34,706 bases of DNA, from positions 1 through 34,706 of the forward strand of contig CACZRR010000008.1 in assembly GCA_902783595.1 (NCBI GenBank). Reading direction: 5' to 3'. The translations under genes and the position numbers were made by a program. The stretch comes from an uncultured Bacteroidota bacterium (GTDB lineage: Bacteria; Bacteroidota; Bacteroidia; Bacteroidales; P3). Positions 7,585 to 15,081 of this stretch are shown here, piece by piece (the first letter of the stretch is position 1; each line of letters starts with the position of its first letter). A model generated the notes under the pieces. It saw only the letters and a list, made by a program, of their open reading frames with translations, made no database searches and had not been told where the DNA came from.

Positions 7585-8183
7585 GCCGTCGCATCCATAT
7601 TGTCGTCCTTCTTTTTGCCGCTGTGCTCTTCACGGGTTGTGAGGCGCTGAAGGGCTTCATGTCTCGCGACCTTGCCGATGAGGATTTCATCATCGGGCAG
7701 CTCTATGTCGACGAGATGGTGCGCGAGACCCCTGTCATCTCGTCGCGCACGCTGGCGGAGCAGAGGCCCGTCGGTGGCCGCAGCAACGCCCTGGGTCTCA
7801 CCTACAGTGCTTCCGACAATGCCGCCCTCTACGAGGCTGTGGCATCGTGGTTGGGGGTACCCTATAAATATGGTGGCGACGACCGGTCGGGCATCGACTG
7901 CTCCGCCTTTGTGGGCGCCATCTATAATGAGGTCTACAAGGTGACGTTGCGACGTACGACCAATGATATGTTGCGCGACGTGACCCTCGTGGCCAAGAGG
8001 GACCTCCAGGAGGGCGACCTGCTCTTCTTCACCAATTCGAAGGGCAAGGTGGCACATGTGGGCATCTACCTTAAGGACAACCTCTTCGCCCATGCCAGCA
8101 CCTCCAATGGCGTCAGCGTGAGTCGTCTGAGTGACAATTACTGGCAGAGCCACTTCTACAAGGGTGGAAGGGTAAATCGATAA
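7581..8183 (+). CDS. NlpC/P60 (C40) peptidase lipoprotein
   Basis: A 200-residue cell-wall endopeptidase predicted to cut stem peptides of peptidoglycan. A lipobox (LFTGC, Cys20) predicts lipid anchoring in an envelope membrane. The C40 domain spans about 82-195 with catalytic Cys107 in GIDCSAF, His159 in KVAHVGIYL, and a third polar residue, His171. The substrate-site region SWLGVPYKYGG precedes the Cys as in other members. The ATG overlaps the FtsB-like stop (ATGA), so translation is probably coupled. It is the last gene of this plus-strand cluster. Confidence 0.92.
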   Translation: MSRRIHIVVLLFAAVLFTGCEALKGFMSRDLADEDFIIGQLYVDEMVRETPVISSRTLAEQRPVGGRSNALGLTYSASDNAALYEAVASWLGVPYKYGGDDRSGIDCSAFVGAIYNEVYKVTLRRTTNDMLRDVTLVAKRDLQEGDLLFFTNSKGKVAHVGIYLKDNLFAHASTSNGVSVSRLSDNYWQSHFYKGGRVNR

Positions 8184-8202
8184 CAGAAAACAGATTTACT
8201 GG

Positions 8203-8240
8203 GCTTTCCGGTCACGCGGTGCTGGAAAGCTCTTATTTTG
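8203..8240. terminator. Hairpin between convergent genes
   Basis: GCTTTCC (8203-8209) and GGAAAGC (8224-8230) pair with a 14-base loop that can itself form CAC-GCG-GTG. On the plus strand it is followed by TCTTATTTTG, a weak T tract, so it can end the transglycosylase-FtsB-NlpC message. The T tract overlaps the last codons of the opposing SUI1 gene. Confidence 0.55.
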
Positions 8241-8535
8241 TGCGGCTATACCCCATGGTGCGCAGAAGGGTGGTGACTTTTTCTTTGAGCTCGCCCTGGA
8301 TGACGATCTCGCCCTCTTTGGCGCTGCCGCCCACACCACATTTGTTTTTGAGTGACCGCGCGAGGTCGTTGAGGTCGTCGTCCGTGCCCACGAAGCCACG
8401 CACGAGTGTGACTGTTTTGCCGCCACGATGGTGACGTTCGATGCTTACGCGCAGCTGCTGCCGGTCGGGGGAAAGGGTCTCTACCGTCTCTTCCTCCTCA
8501 CACATCAGATCGGGATTGGTGGAGTATACGAGCAT
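8233..8535 (-). CDS. SUI1/YciH-family translation initiation factor homologue
   Basis: This 100-residue protein is a bacterial YciH, homologue of eukaryotic eIF1/SUI1. The conserved core is RGGKTVTLVRGF (around 38-49), a KNKCGVGGSAKEG stretch (around 63-75), and a C-terminal amphipathic helix. In E. coli YciH is linked to start-site discrimination; its role in Bacteroidota is inferred only. It lies 13 bases after the lipid kinase gene and is the last of the minus run from the DUF349 gene. Confidence 0.9.
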   Translation of the reverse strand: MLVYSTNPDLMCEEEETVETLSPDRQQLRVSIERHHRGGKTVTLVRGFVGTDDDLNDLARSLKNKCGVGGSAKEGEIVIQGELKEKVTTLLRTMGYSRTK

Positions 8536-8548
8536 GGGTGTGGTATAA

Positions 8549-9421
8549 TTACATGATGGTGATGGCGCCCGGCTGTATGGCGAAACGGAGGGGGGCGCCT
8601 ATCTTCATGGCTTCGCCGTCGACGTTGACCCAACTGCCGACATTGCCTTCGACGACGATGTCGCGAGCTTGGTACATTTCGGCATGCTGCGAGTGGTCGA
8701 GGTGGCCGCTGAAGGCCAGAGGTGCCGTGATGGCGAGGTGGTCGAGCGGTATCTTGTCGATGATGCTAAGGTCCATGAGGCCGTCATCGACCTGGGCTTT
8801 GGGGGCGATGATGAGGTTGTTGCCGTACTGGCGGCTGTTGGCGATGGCCATGATCCATGCGTTGCGCACGATGGTCTGTCCGTCGACGGTGATGGTGTAG
8901 GATGCCGAGGGATAGGAGGTGTATTCGCGGAGGAAGAGGCTGGTATATGCCGCCATACCGCGATGTTTGGCCAGCTTCATGAGGCGTGCGAGATGCGCGT
9001 CGAAGCCCACGCCCGATGCGTTGATGGAGAGCGTCTTGTCGTTGATGAGGATGGCGTCGATGGTGCGTGCCTGGGAGTGCCCGAACCGTTGGATAGCCTT
9101 GGTAGGGGAGAGAGGTATCTCGAGTGTGCGCGCCAGCCCGTTGCCGCTGCCGCAAGGTATGATGCCGAGGGCCAGGGGGGTGCCGCGGAGCCCTTGTACG
9201 ATGTCGTTGACACTGCCGTCGCCGCCGACAGCCACCACGATGTCGTAGCCCTCGTCGGCAGCGTCGCGTGTGAGGGTGGTGCCGTGGTGCTCATGCTCGG
9301 TGTAGACGATGTGATGGTCGAAGAGGTCGTGGTCGAGGTGGCTGGAGAGCAAAGACTCGATATTTTTCTGGCGTCCGACGCCGGAAACGGGGTTGACGAT
9401 GACGAGCATCTTTTTTTTCAT
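8549..9421 (-). CDS. Diacylglycerol/lipid kinase-family protein (DagK/YegS type)
   Basis: The 290-residue protein belongs to the DAGK catalytic family, which phosphorylates diacylglycerol or related lipids with ATP. It shows the N-terminal VIVNPVSG motif (about 7-14), the nucleotide-binding GGDGSVND (66-73), and IIPCGSGNGLAR just after, followed by the C-terminal beta-sandwich domain with a DGLMDLSI motif. Length is normal. It sits 18 bases after gldB. Whether the substrate is diacylglycerol or another lipid cannot be told from sequence. Confidence 0.92.
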   Translation of the reverse strand: MKKKMLVIVNPVSGVGRQKNIESLLSSHLDHDLFDHHIVYTEHEHHGTTLTRDAADEGYDIVVAVGGDGSVNDIVQGLRGTPLALGIIPCGSGNGLARTLEIPLSPTKAIQRFGHSQARTIDAILINDKTLSINASGVGFDAHLARLMKLAKHRGMAAYTSLFLREYTSYPSASYTITVDGQTIVRNAWIMAIANSRQYGNNLIIAPKAQVDDGLMDLSIIDKIPLDHLAITAPLAFSGHLDHSQHAEMYQARDIVVEGNVGSWVNVDGEAMKIGAPLRFAIQPGAITIM

Positions 9422-9439
9422 AGTGCAGCGTGGTAGGGG

Positions 9440-10399
9440 TTAGGGTCTCCAACCCGAGGTGGTGAGTATCTTGCGGCTGTCGGTCTCATCGAGGAGGTCG
9501 GTGGGTGTGGCGCCGGTCTTTTTCATGTAGCGTTCCACGATCTGCCAGCCGATGTACGCGGGTGTGCGCGGTGCCGACCCATCGCCGAAGGCGTTGGTCT
9601 TGGGTGCTTCGCCCACGAGGGCGCGCAGACGAGACGGGTCGCTGCTGTAGAGCAGGTCGCCGTCGATGAAGAAGGCCCACACGTTCTTCACGTTGTTTTC
9701 CATCCACTCGGTTTGTGCGGCGGTGTAGCGCAGCAGTATGCTGTCGGGGGTGTCGGGGAGTGCACGGCGGAGGAACCACAGCGTTTTGCCTTCGAGGATG
9801 GCATAGTCGAGGAGCGTCGGCTCGTCGACGTCGGGCAGCGCTATCTGGCTGCGCACGACAGCGGCAACGGCGTCGGCCGTCAGGTAATCGCTGCTGCACA
9901 GCGCCGTGATGTAGGCGGGGATGCCGAAGTGGCCGTATTTCTTCATGGCAGGGAGGGCGTAGTGGTCGATGGAGATGACCAGGTCGCCCTGGAAGCACAC
10001 CGCCCGCCTGTCGTAGTTGTCGTAGTCAGCGGTGAGGAGGGTGTATACACGGTTCACCTTCATCTCGGGGCAGAGGTCGGCGAGGCGTGGCAAGGCGTCC
10101 CCCAGGTTCTTCTCGAGCCAGGAGAGGTCGTGGTACAGGCTGTCGGTGGTGCGGTAGATGTAGCGGATGGTCTCGTCGTCGACAAAGCCGAGCAGCATCT
10201 CCATGAACTCGTCGTCGTCGGGAAGGAGGTTGATGAGCGGGCTGTCGTAGGTTTCGCGCTGGCGTGCCAGTACGTAGGGGAGCTCCTCTTCGGGTGTTTC
10301 GAAAAGGAGCTGCTCGTAGCGGTTTATGCGTATGTGTACGCTGTCGCCGCCGCATGCTGCCAGCAGTGCCGCCGCGATGACGAGGAACAGTTTTCTCAT
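9440..10399 (-). CDS. gldB: GldB-family lipoprotein
   Basis: A 319-residue lipoprotein with lipobox LAAC (Cys16) and the GldB-family body, including the ISIDHYALPAMKKYGHFGIP region and a C-terminal GWQIVERYMK motif. GldB was defined as needed for gliding in Flavobacterium, but homologues occur in many non-motile Bacteroidales, where the role is probably another envelope function. No other gld genes are in the window. Its ATG overlaps the TGA of the DUF349 gene (ATGA), so it is translationally coupled to it. Confidence 0.87.
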   Translation of the reverse strand: MRKLFLVIAAALLAACGGDSVHIRINRYEQLLFETPEEELPYVLARQRETYDSPLINLLPDDDEFMEMLLGFVDDETIRYIYRTTDSLYHDLSWLEKNLGDALPRLADLCPEMKVNRVYTLLTADYDNYDRRAVCFQGDLVISIDHYALPAMKKYGHFGIPAYITALCSSDYLTADAVAAVVRSQIALPDVDEPTLLDYAILEGKTLWFLRRALPDTPDSILLRYTAAQTEWMENNVKNVWAFFIDGDLLYSSDPSRLRALVGEAPKTNAFGDGSAPRTPAYIGWQIVERYMKKTGATPTDLLDETDSRKILTTSGWRP

Positions 10400-12339
10400 T
10401 GGTTGTCTGAGTTTTTGTCTGCCTTCTCAGCTTTCTCTGCGTCGATGAGGATGCGTATCTTGGCCTGCAGGAGGGCTATCTGCTGGCGGGCGCCCTGCAT
10501 CTTCTTCTCGAACTCCTGCTTGAGTAGGTCGGCCTGCTTGGAGTTTGCCAGGAAGCCCAGGTTGTTCTCCCAGAGAGCGAGGTCGCTGCGCAGCTTCTCT
10601 ATGCGCTCCTGCAGTTCCTGTTTCTCGTTCATCACGAAGCGTGCCGCGTCGCCGCCTGCGTTTTGTATGCGCTGGCGGTAGGCCGTCTCCTCGGCCTCGC
10701 GGGCGTTGATCTTGAGTTGCTCGAAGATGCGGTCAATCTCGCCGCGGAACTCTTTGTGCAGGCGTTCCTTGTCGGCCATAGGCACGAAGCCCACCTCCGC
10801 CCAGCGGCGCTGGAAGTCCTTGATAGCGCTGAGGTTCTCGTCCTTGTTGTCGCCGAAGACATGAGCCTTGAGCTCGGCGAGGATAGCCTCTTTCTTGGCC
10901 AGGTTCTCCTCTTCGGAGGAACGGCGTTCCTCGAAGAATTCACTCTTTTTCGCGAAGAAAGCGTCGCATGCCTTGCGGAAGCGGTGCCACACCTTCTCGC
11001 TGACCTTGCGGCTCGTGGCGCCTATAGTCTTCCACTCTTGCTGGAGCTCTATGAGTTCCTGTGTAGCCTTCTTCCAGTCCTCGCGGCCCACAATGGCCTC
11101 GGCCTTGAGGCACAGCTCCACCTTCTTTTGGTAGTTGGCTTCCTGTTCGTCGCGGATGGAGGAGAAATACTCCTTCTTGTCGCTGTAGTGCTTGTCGATG
11201 AGGCCTTTGAAGCGTTGCCATATTTCCTCGTTGACTTCGCGGGGCACGGGACCTATTGTCTTCCACATCTTGAGCAGTTCGTCGAGTGCCGTTGTAACCT
11301 CGTTCCACTCCTTGGTGCTGTCGGGACGTTTCTCTGTGAGTTCTGTTGCCTTCTCCACGAGTGCCTGCTTGGCGAGGAGGTTGTTGTCGTACTCTTCCTT
11401 GCGCTGTTCGTAGTATTCGCGGCGGCGGCGGTCCACCTCGTTGGCGGCGGCGCAGAAACGCTGCCATATCTCCTCGTTCTGCTCTACGGGTACGGGGCCT
11501 ATCTCCTTCCAGCGCGCGCGCAGTTCTTGCAGACCTTTGAAAGCCTTGTTCACTGAGGGCTCCATTATGAGCTCTTCGGCGCGTTCGCATAGTACGATCT
11601 TCTCCTCGAGATTGCGTTTCTGGTCGAGGGCGCGCAGTTCGCGATTTATTTTCAGCTTGCCGAAGAACTGTTCTATCTGGAAGTGGTAGTTCTGCCACAG
11701 GTCGTTCATCTCCTCGCGTGGCACATCGCCGATGGCCTTCCAGCGCTCCTGTATGCTGTTGAAGCGATCCAGTGCCGGGCGCACCTGCTCTTCGGCGTTC
11801 TCCACCAGTTCGCGCAGCTCTTCGATGAGGGCCTGTTTGCTTGCCAGGTTGCGACGTTTCTGCTCTTCGAGTTGCTCGATGTAGCGGTTACGCATCTCGC
11901 GGTAGCGTGCCACGAGCTTGCGAAATTCGTGCGCCACAGCATCTTCCTTGTCGTCGTTTTGGGAGGGCTGGTCGTTCTCTGACGTCGTGTCGTCGGAAGG
12001 TACGTTTTGTTCCTCAGCCTCTGTGGCAGGAGCTGCCTCGGCCGCGTGCTGCACGTTATTGTTCTCATCCATCATGAGTTTATCCCAATGTGAACGTATG
12101 GCTGCCACCCTGTGTTTGATGTTCTGTACCTCGTCGGTGAGGAGTGCACGTAGCGCCTCTACCAGTTCCTCGCGGCTCATCGCGGAATAATCGACCTCGG
12201 GTTCTGCCGGAGTGACGGCGGGTGTTTCGGTGGCTTCGGGACCTTGCTGATTAGCGGCTTCCATGTCGCTCACGTTCGTTGTTACGTCGACCATAGCGTC
12301 CTGCATCGTGTCGACCTGCATGGGATTGTTCTCTTCCAT
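10396..12339 (-). CDS. DUF349 repeat protein
   Basis: A highly charged 647-residue protein made largely of five DUF349 modules, each with a W-K/A-x-I/V-G-x-V/T-P-type motif and long helices (RWKAIGDVP, RWKEIGPVP, MWKTIGPVP, EWKTIGATS, RWAEVGFVP). It has an acidic, low-complexity N-terminus and a coiled-coil C-terminus, with no signal peptide or membrane segment. Function is unknown. I chose the ATG at 12337-12339 over an in-frame TTG two codons upstream. Its own promoter (-7 at 12428-12435) and a leader with two hairpins precede it, and gldB overlaps its stop. Confidence 0.9.
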   Translation of the reverse strand: MEENNPMQVDTMQDAMVDVTTNVSDMEAANQQGPEATETPAVTPAEPEVDYSAMSREELVEALRALLTDEVQNIKHRVAAIRSHWDKLMMDENNNVQHAAEAAPATEAEEQNVPSDDTTSENDQPSQNDDKEDAVAHEFRKLVARYREMRNRYIEQLEEQKRRNLASKQALIEELRELVENAEEQVRPALDRFNSIQERWKAIGDVPREEMNDLWQNYHFQIEQFFGKLKINRELRALDQKRNLEEKIVLCERAEELIMEPSVNKAFKGLQELRARWKEIGPVPVEQNEEIWQRFCAAANEVDRRRREYYEQRKEEYDNNLLAKQALVEKATELTEKRPDSTKEWNEVTTALDELLKMWKTIGPVPREVNEEIWQRFKGLIDKHYSDKKEYFSSIRDEQEANYQKKVELCLKAEAIVGREDWKKATQELIELQQEWKTIGATSRKVSEKVWHRFRKACDAFFAKKSEFFEERRSSEEENLAKKEAILAELKAHVFGDNKDENLSAIKDFQRRWAEVGFVPMADKERLHKEFRGEIDRIFEQLKINAREAEETAYRQRIQNAGGDAARFVMNEKQELQERIEKLRSDLALWENNLGFLANSKQADLLKQEFEKKMQGARQQIALLQAKIRILIDAEKAEKADKNSDNQ

Positions 12340-12370
12340 TTTCAATGGGTTTTGTTTGTTAGAATTACTT

Positions 12371-12421
12371 CTGTAGCAAAATGTTACAGGATATTTACCA
12401 TGCGCCGCACCTGTGCGGCGC
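12371..12421 (-). promoter_or_regulatory. Structured 5' leader of the DUF349 gene
   Basis: Two hairpins lie in the 80-base leader. The first is a perfect 9-bp GC-rich pair, GCGCCGCAC (12402-12410) / GTGCGGCGC (12413-12421), which falls at or within one or two bases of the predicted mRNA 5' end. The second pairs CTGTAGC (12371-12377) with GTTACAG (12383-12389), including one G-U. A 5'-terminal stem could protect the message from decay; an operator function at DNA level is equally possible. Confidence 0.5.
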
Positions 12422-12427
12422 TAAATG

Positions 12428-12457
12428 CAAAGATACAAAAAAATATAGAGATGGCAA
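12428..12457 (-). promoter_or_regulatory. Bacteroidota-type promoter of the DUF349-gldB-kinase-SUI1 run
   Basis: On the minus strand TTG (12455-12457) is followed after exactly 19 bases by TATCTTTG (12428-12435), a full match to the -7 consensus TAnnTTTG. The predicted start is near 12421-12423. The -33 TTG lies inside the right arm of the priA terminator hairpin, so terminator and promoter share bases. Confidence 0.8.
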
Positions 12458-12480
12458 TAAATTCGCATTTTGCCATCTCT
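12437..12480 (-). terminator. Intrinsic terminator of priA
   Basis: AGAGATGGCA (12447-12456) and TGCCATCTCT (12471-12480) form a perfect 10-bp stem with a 14-base loop, beginning 25 bases past the priA stop. On the minus strand the stem is followed by ATATTTTTTT (to about 12437). The T tract leads straight into the -7 box of the next promoter. Confidence 0.85.
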
Positions 12481-12504
12481 TGTGTGTTTTTTATGGCGCA
12501 GTTA

Positions 12505-15000
12505 TCATACGGGATCTACGTCGTAGTGGATAGAGAGCGCTGTCATTCCTTGCTGCTTTTTGAGGTCGTCGCCAGCCTGCATGATGAGGGGTTTTGCGTC
12601 GGCGATGGGTTCGCTCTTCTCAAAACGCAACATAATCGTTTTGAGGTAAAGTCCGCGTATGCGTGTCACCAGCGGGTATTCGGGTCCCACGACGCGAGGT
12701 CCGAAGAGGGTGCGAAGTTGTGCGGCGAGGCTGTCGGCGGCGCTATTGAGGGTTTCTGGGGAGCGGTGACGCAGGGTGATGGTGATGAGGCGGTGGTAGG
12801 GTGGGTAGCGGAACATCTGGCGCTCGCGGAGGAGGAGGGATGTGAGGTCGGACTCAGAGGTCGGAGTTCGGATGTCGGATTCGGAGGACGGAGTATGGAG
12901 GTAGGAGAGGGGTAGCTGAGCGGGGTTGAATGTCTGGATGATGACTTGGGCGCCGCTGGCGTGACGTCCGGCGCGTCCTGCCACCTGCTGTATGACCTGG
13001 TAGGCGCGCTCCACGGCGCGGAAGTCGGGGTAGTTGATGATGCTGTCGGCGGCGGGGATGGCCACGAGTGCGACATGCTGGAAATCAAGTCCCTTGGTGA
13101 CCATCTGTGTACCCACCAGGATGTCGATACGGCGGTTGGCGAAATCGTCGACCGTCTGGAAATGGGTGTTTTTATTGTTGGCGCTGTCGAGGTCGAGGCG
13201 TGCAATACGTGCGTCGGGGAAGAGTATCTGCAGGTCTTCCTCTATGCGTTCTGTCCCGGCTCCATCCATCTTGAGGTGTGAGGAGTGGCAGGCGGGGCAC
13301 TGCTCGGGCACGGGGATGGAATAGCCACAGTAGTGGCAGCGTAGCGTGGCGGTGGACTTGTGATAGACGAGAGAGACATCGCAATGGATGCACTGCGGGA
13401 TGTGGTGACAGTCGTCGCATACGAGATGGGGTGCGAACCCGCGGCGGTTTTGGAATATGATGCACTGCTTGCCGGCGGCGAGTGTTTGCGTGATAGCGTC
13501 GAGGAGCTGCTGTGAGAAATGGCCGTGCATGTGATGGTCACGGTAGGCCTGCCGCAGGTCGACGATGTGCAGTGTGGGCAGTGGCATCCCTGCATAGCGG
13601 TGTTTTAGTGTGGCAAGGGTGTACTTGCCTGTGGCGGCGTTGAGGATGCTCTCGAGGGATGGCGTTGCGCTGCCAAGTAGTGTGGCGGCGTGCCACTGTG
13701 ACGCCAGGAGCAGCGCGGCGTCGCGTGCATGGTAGCGTGGTGCGGGGTCCTGCTGCTTGTAGGAGGCGTCGTGTTCTTCGTCGACAATGACAAGGCGCAG
13801 ATCCTGGAAAGGGAGGAAGAGAGCGCTACGTGCTCCGAGGAGCAGACGGTAGCGGGATGCCGGCGGTGCGGCGGTGCGGCGCCACACCTCTATACGCTGG
13901 CTGCTGGCGAGGCGCGAGTGGTAGACGCCTATGGTGGTGCCGAAGTAGCGGCGCAGGCGCTGGATGAGGTGCTCGGTGAGTGCTATCTCGGGGAGGAGGA
14001 GGAGCGCTTGAGATCCTGCCGGCGTGGTGGCGAGGATATGGTGTATGAGGCAGATGTAAACTTCCGTTTTGCCGGACGACGTGACGCCGTGGAGCAGTGT
14101 GGGGCGCGAAGACGAGCGGATGGTGTCGAGCGCCTGCTGCTGCTCGTCGGAGAGGGTGGGGAGGGATTGTGTGGTAGGCGGCTGGGGGTCGGAGGTAGGC
14201 GCTGTGTTCTGTATGGTGAGAGGATCGCGCTGTTCGACAAGAAGGATGCCGTTTTTGATGAGTGTGATGAGAGGAGATCCCTGGGGGAGGTCGCGGCGTG
14301 GTATAGCGTCGTAGTGGAAATGGGAGAGCTGGAGGTAGCGCATGAGTATGTCGCTCTGCGCTGTACGGCGATGACGCTCGAGGTCGTCGAACAGTAGCTT
14401 CAGGGCCTCCTCGTCGCGGTAGTCCTCGGCGAGGACGACATAGGGTATAGTGCGCGGCCGATAGGTGTCGCGCAGTTCCTCGGTGAGGAGTATCACCTCA
14501 TTCTCCACCATTGTCTTGACGAGGGGGAGTATTTTCTGCTGCCCTACGGCGGTGGCGATGTCGGCGAGGCGCATGGTAGGGTGGCTGCTGAGTAACGTTA
14601 CCACCTGCATCTGTTGTTTGCTGAGGGCGGAGAGGTCGCCGCTCCACTGGGGGTTGATGGCTACGGTGGTCTCGCTGGCGAGCTTGAAAGCGCCGGGTAG
14701 GGCCACACTCATGACGTCGCCAGGATAGCACATATAGTAGCGTGCGAGCCACTCCCAAAAAGAGAATTGGTGCTCGTCGACGATGGGTGCCAGGTCGAGG
14801 ACGGAAAGAATATACTTACAACGATAGGGAGGTGCCTGGTCGTGGATGCGCCGCACAAGGGCGGAATAGAGGCGTGACCCACTGTTGCCGAACTGCACAA
14901 CGACACGCACGCCGACGGCGACAGATGCCTCGAGGTCGCGGGGTACACGATAGGTGTAGGTGGCGGGGATATGCAGTGGCAAGAGGAGGTCGACAAACAT
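12505..15000 (-). CDS. priA: Primosomal protein N' (PriA helicase)
   Basis: PriA recognises stalled forks and reloads the replisome. The 831-residue protein has the N-terminal DNA-binding domain, Walker A GVTSSGKT (305-312), a DEEH Walker B box in VIVDEEHDASYKQ, and eight zinc-binding Cys in four CxxC pairs at about 527-573. It is roughly 100 residues longer than E. coli PriA. Part of the excess is two low-complexity stretches, 267-276 before the helicase core and 698-718 before the C-terminal domain, both encoded by DNA with a 7-bp period. It has a candidate promoter upstream (15027-15034) and its own terminator. Confidence 0.95.
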   Translation of the reverse strand: MFVDLLLPLHIPATYTYRVPRDLEASVAVGVRVVVQFGNSGSRLYSALVRRIHDQAPPYRCKYILSVLDLAPIVDEHQFSFWEWLARYYMCYPGDVMSVALPGAFKLASETTVAINPQWSGDLSALSKQQMQVVTLLSSHPTMRLADIATAVGQQKILPLVKTMVENEVILLTEELRDTYRPRTIPYVVLAEDYRDEEALKLLFDDLERHRRTAQSDILMRYLQLSHFHYDAIPRRDLPQGSPLITLIKNGILLVEQRDPLTIQNTAPTSDPQPPTTQSLPTLSDEQQQALDTIRSSSRPTLLHGVTSSGKTEVYICLIHHILATTPAGSQALLLLPEIALTEHLIQRLRRYFGTTIGVYHSRLASSQRIEVWRRTAAPPASRYRLLLGARSALFLPFQDLRLVIVDEEHDASYKQQDPAPRYHARDAALLLASQWHAATLLGSATPSLESILNAATGKYTLATLKHRYAGMPLPTLHIVDLRQAYRDHHMHGHFSQQLLDAITQTLAAGKQCIIFQNRRGFAPHLVCDDCHHIPQCIHCDVSLVYHKSTATLRCHYCGYSIPVPEQCPACHSSHLKMDGAGTERIEEDLQILFPDARIARLDLDSANNKNTHFQTVDDFANRRIDILVGTQMVTKGLDFQHVALVAIPAADSIINYPDFRAVERAYQVIQQVAGRAGRHASGAQVIIQTFNPAQLPLSYLHTPSSESDIRTPTSESDLTSLLLRERQMFRYPPYHRLITITLRHRSPETLNSAADSLAAQLRTLFGPRVVGPEYPLVTRIRGLYLKTIMLRFEKSEPIADAKPLIMQAGDDLKKQQGMTALSIHYDVDPV
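12847..12907. repeat. GC-rich heptamer repeat inside priA (residues 698-718)
   Basis: Nine near-tandem units, seven of 7 bp and two of 6 bp, cover 61 bp. On the coding strand most have the form NTCCGAN or CTCCNNN (for example CTCCGAC, ATCCGAC, ATCCGAA, CTCCTAC). They encode a Ser/Glu/Asp/Thr-rich stretch with SSESD and TSESD repeats, just before the conserved RERQMFRYPPYHRL segment. The same word CTCCGAC occurs in the second priA tract at 14188-14194. Confidence 0.7.
14174..14201. repeat. Second heptamer repeat inside priA (residues 267-276)
   Basis: Four exact 7-bp units in tandem; on the plus strand the first and last are both GTAGGCG (14174-14180, 14195-14201) and the third is GTCGGAG (14188-14194). 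They encode a Pro/Thr/Ser-rich linker (APTSDPQPPT) immediately before the helicase core. GTCGGAG also occurs in the other priA tract. Confidence 0.65.
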
Positions 15001-15081
15001 GAAGAAGAGAGGTTCAAAAAGCGGGACAAAGGTACTAAAAAAGATTTTTTTCGTATTTTTGTTTTTTTAAAAAGATATATA
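15001..15081. promoter_or_regulatory. Divergent promoter region of priA and argS
   Basis: Leftward, TACCTTTG (15027-15034, minus) matches the -7 consensus and would start priA mRNA near 15020, about 20 bases before the ATG. Rightward, TATTTTTG (15054-15061) matches it too and would start argS mRNA about 15 bases before its ATG. No good -33 TTTG is visible for either. The two promoters lie within 35 bp and may compete. Confidence 0.5.

Noticed and set aside
12244-12915. Plus-strand frame spanning the DUF349-priA gap
   Set aside because: It crosses a terminator and promoter and overlaps two well-supported minus-strand genes; the protein has no recognisable features.
14971-15081. Upstream ATG extension of argS by 37 codons
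   Set aside because: It would begin inside the opposing priA gene and run through both promoters; the ATG at 15082 matches the ArgS N-terminus.
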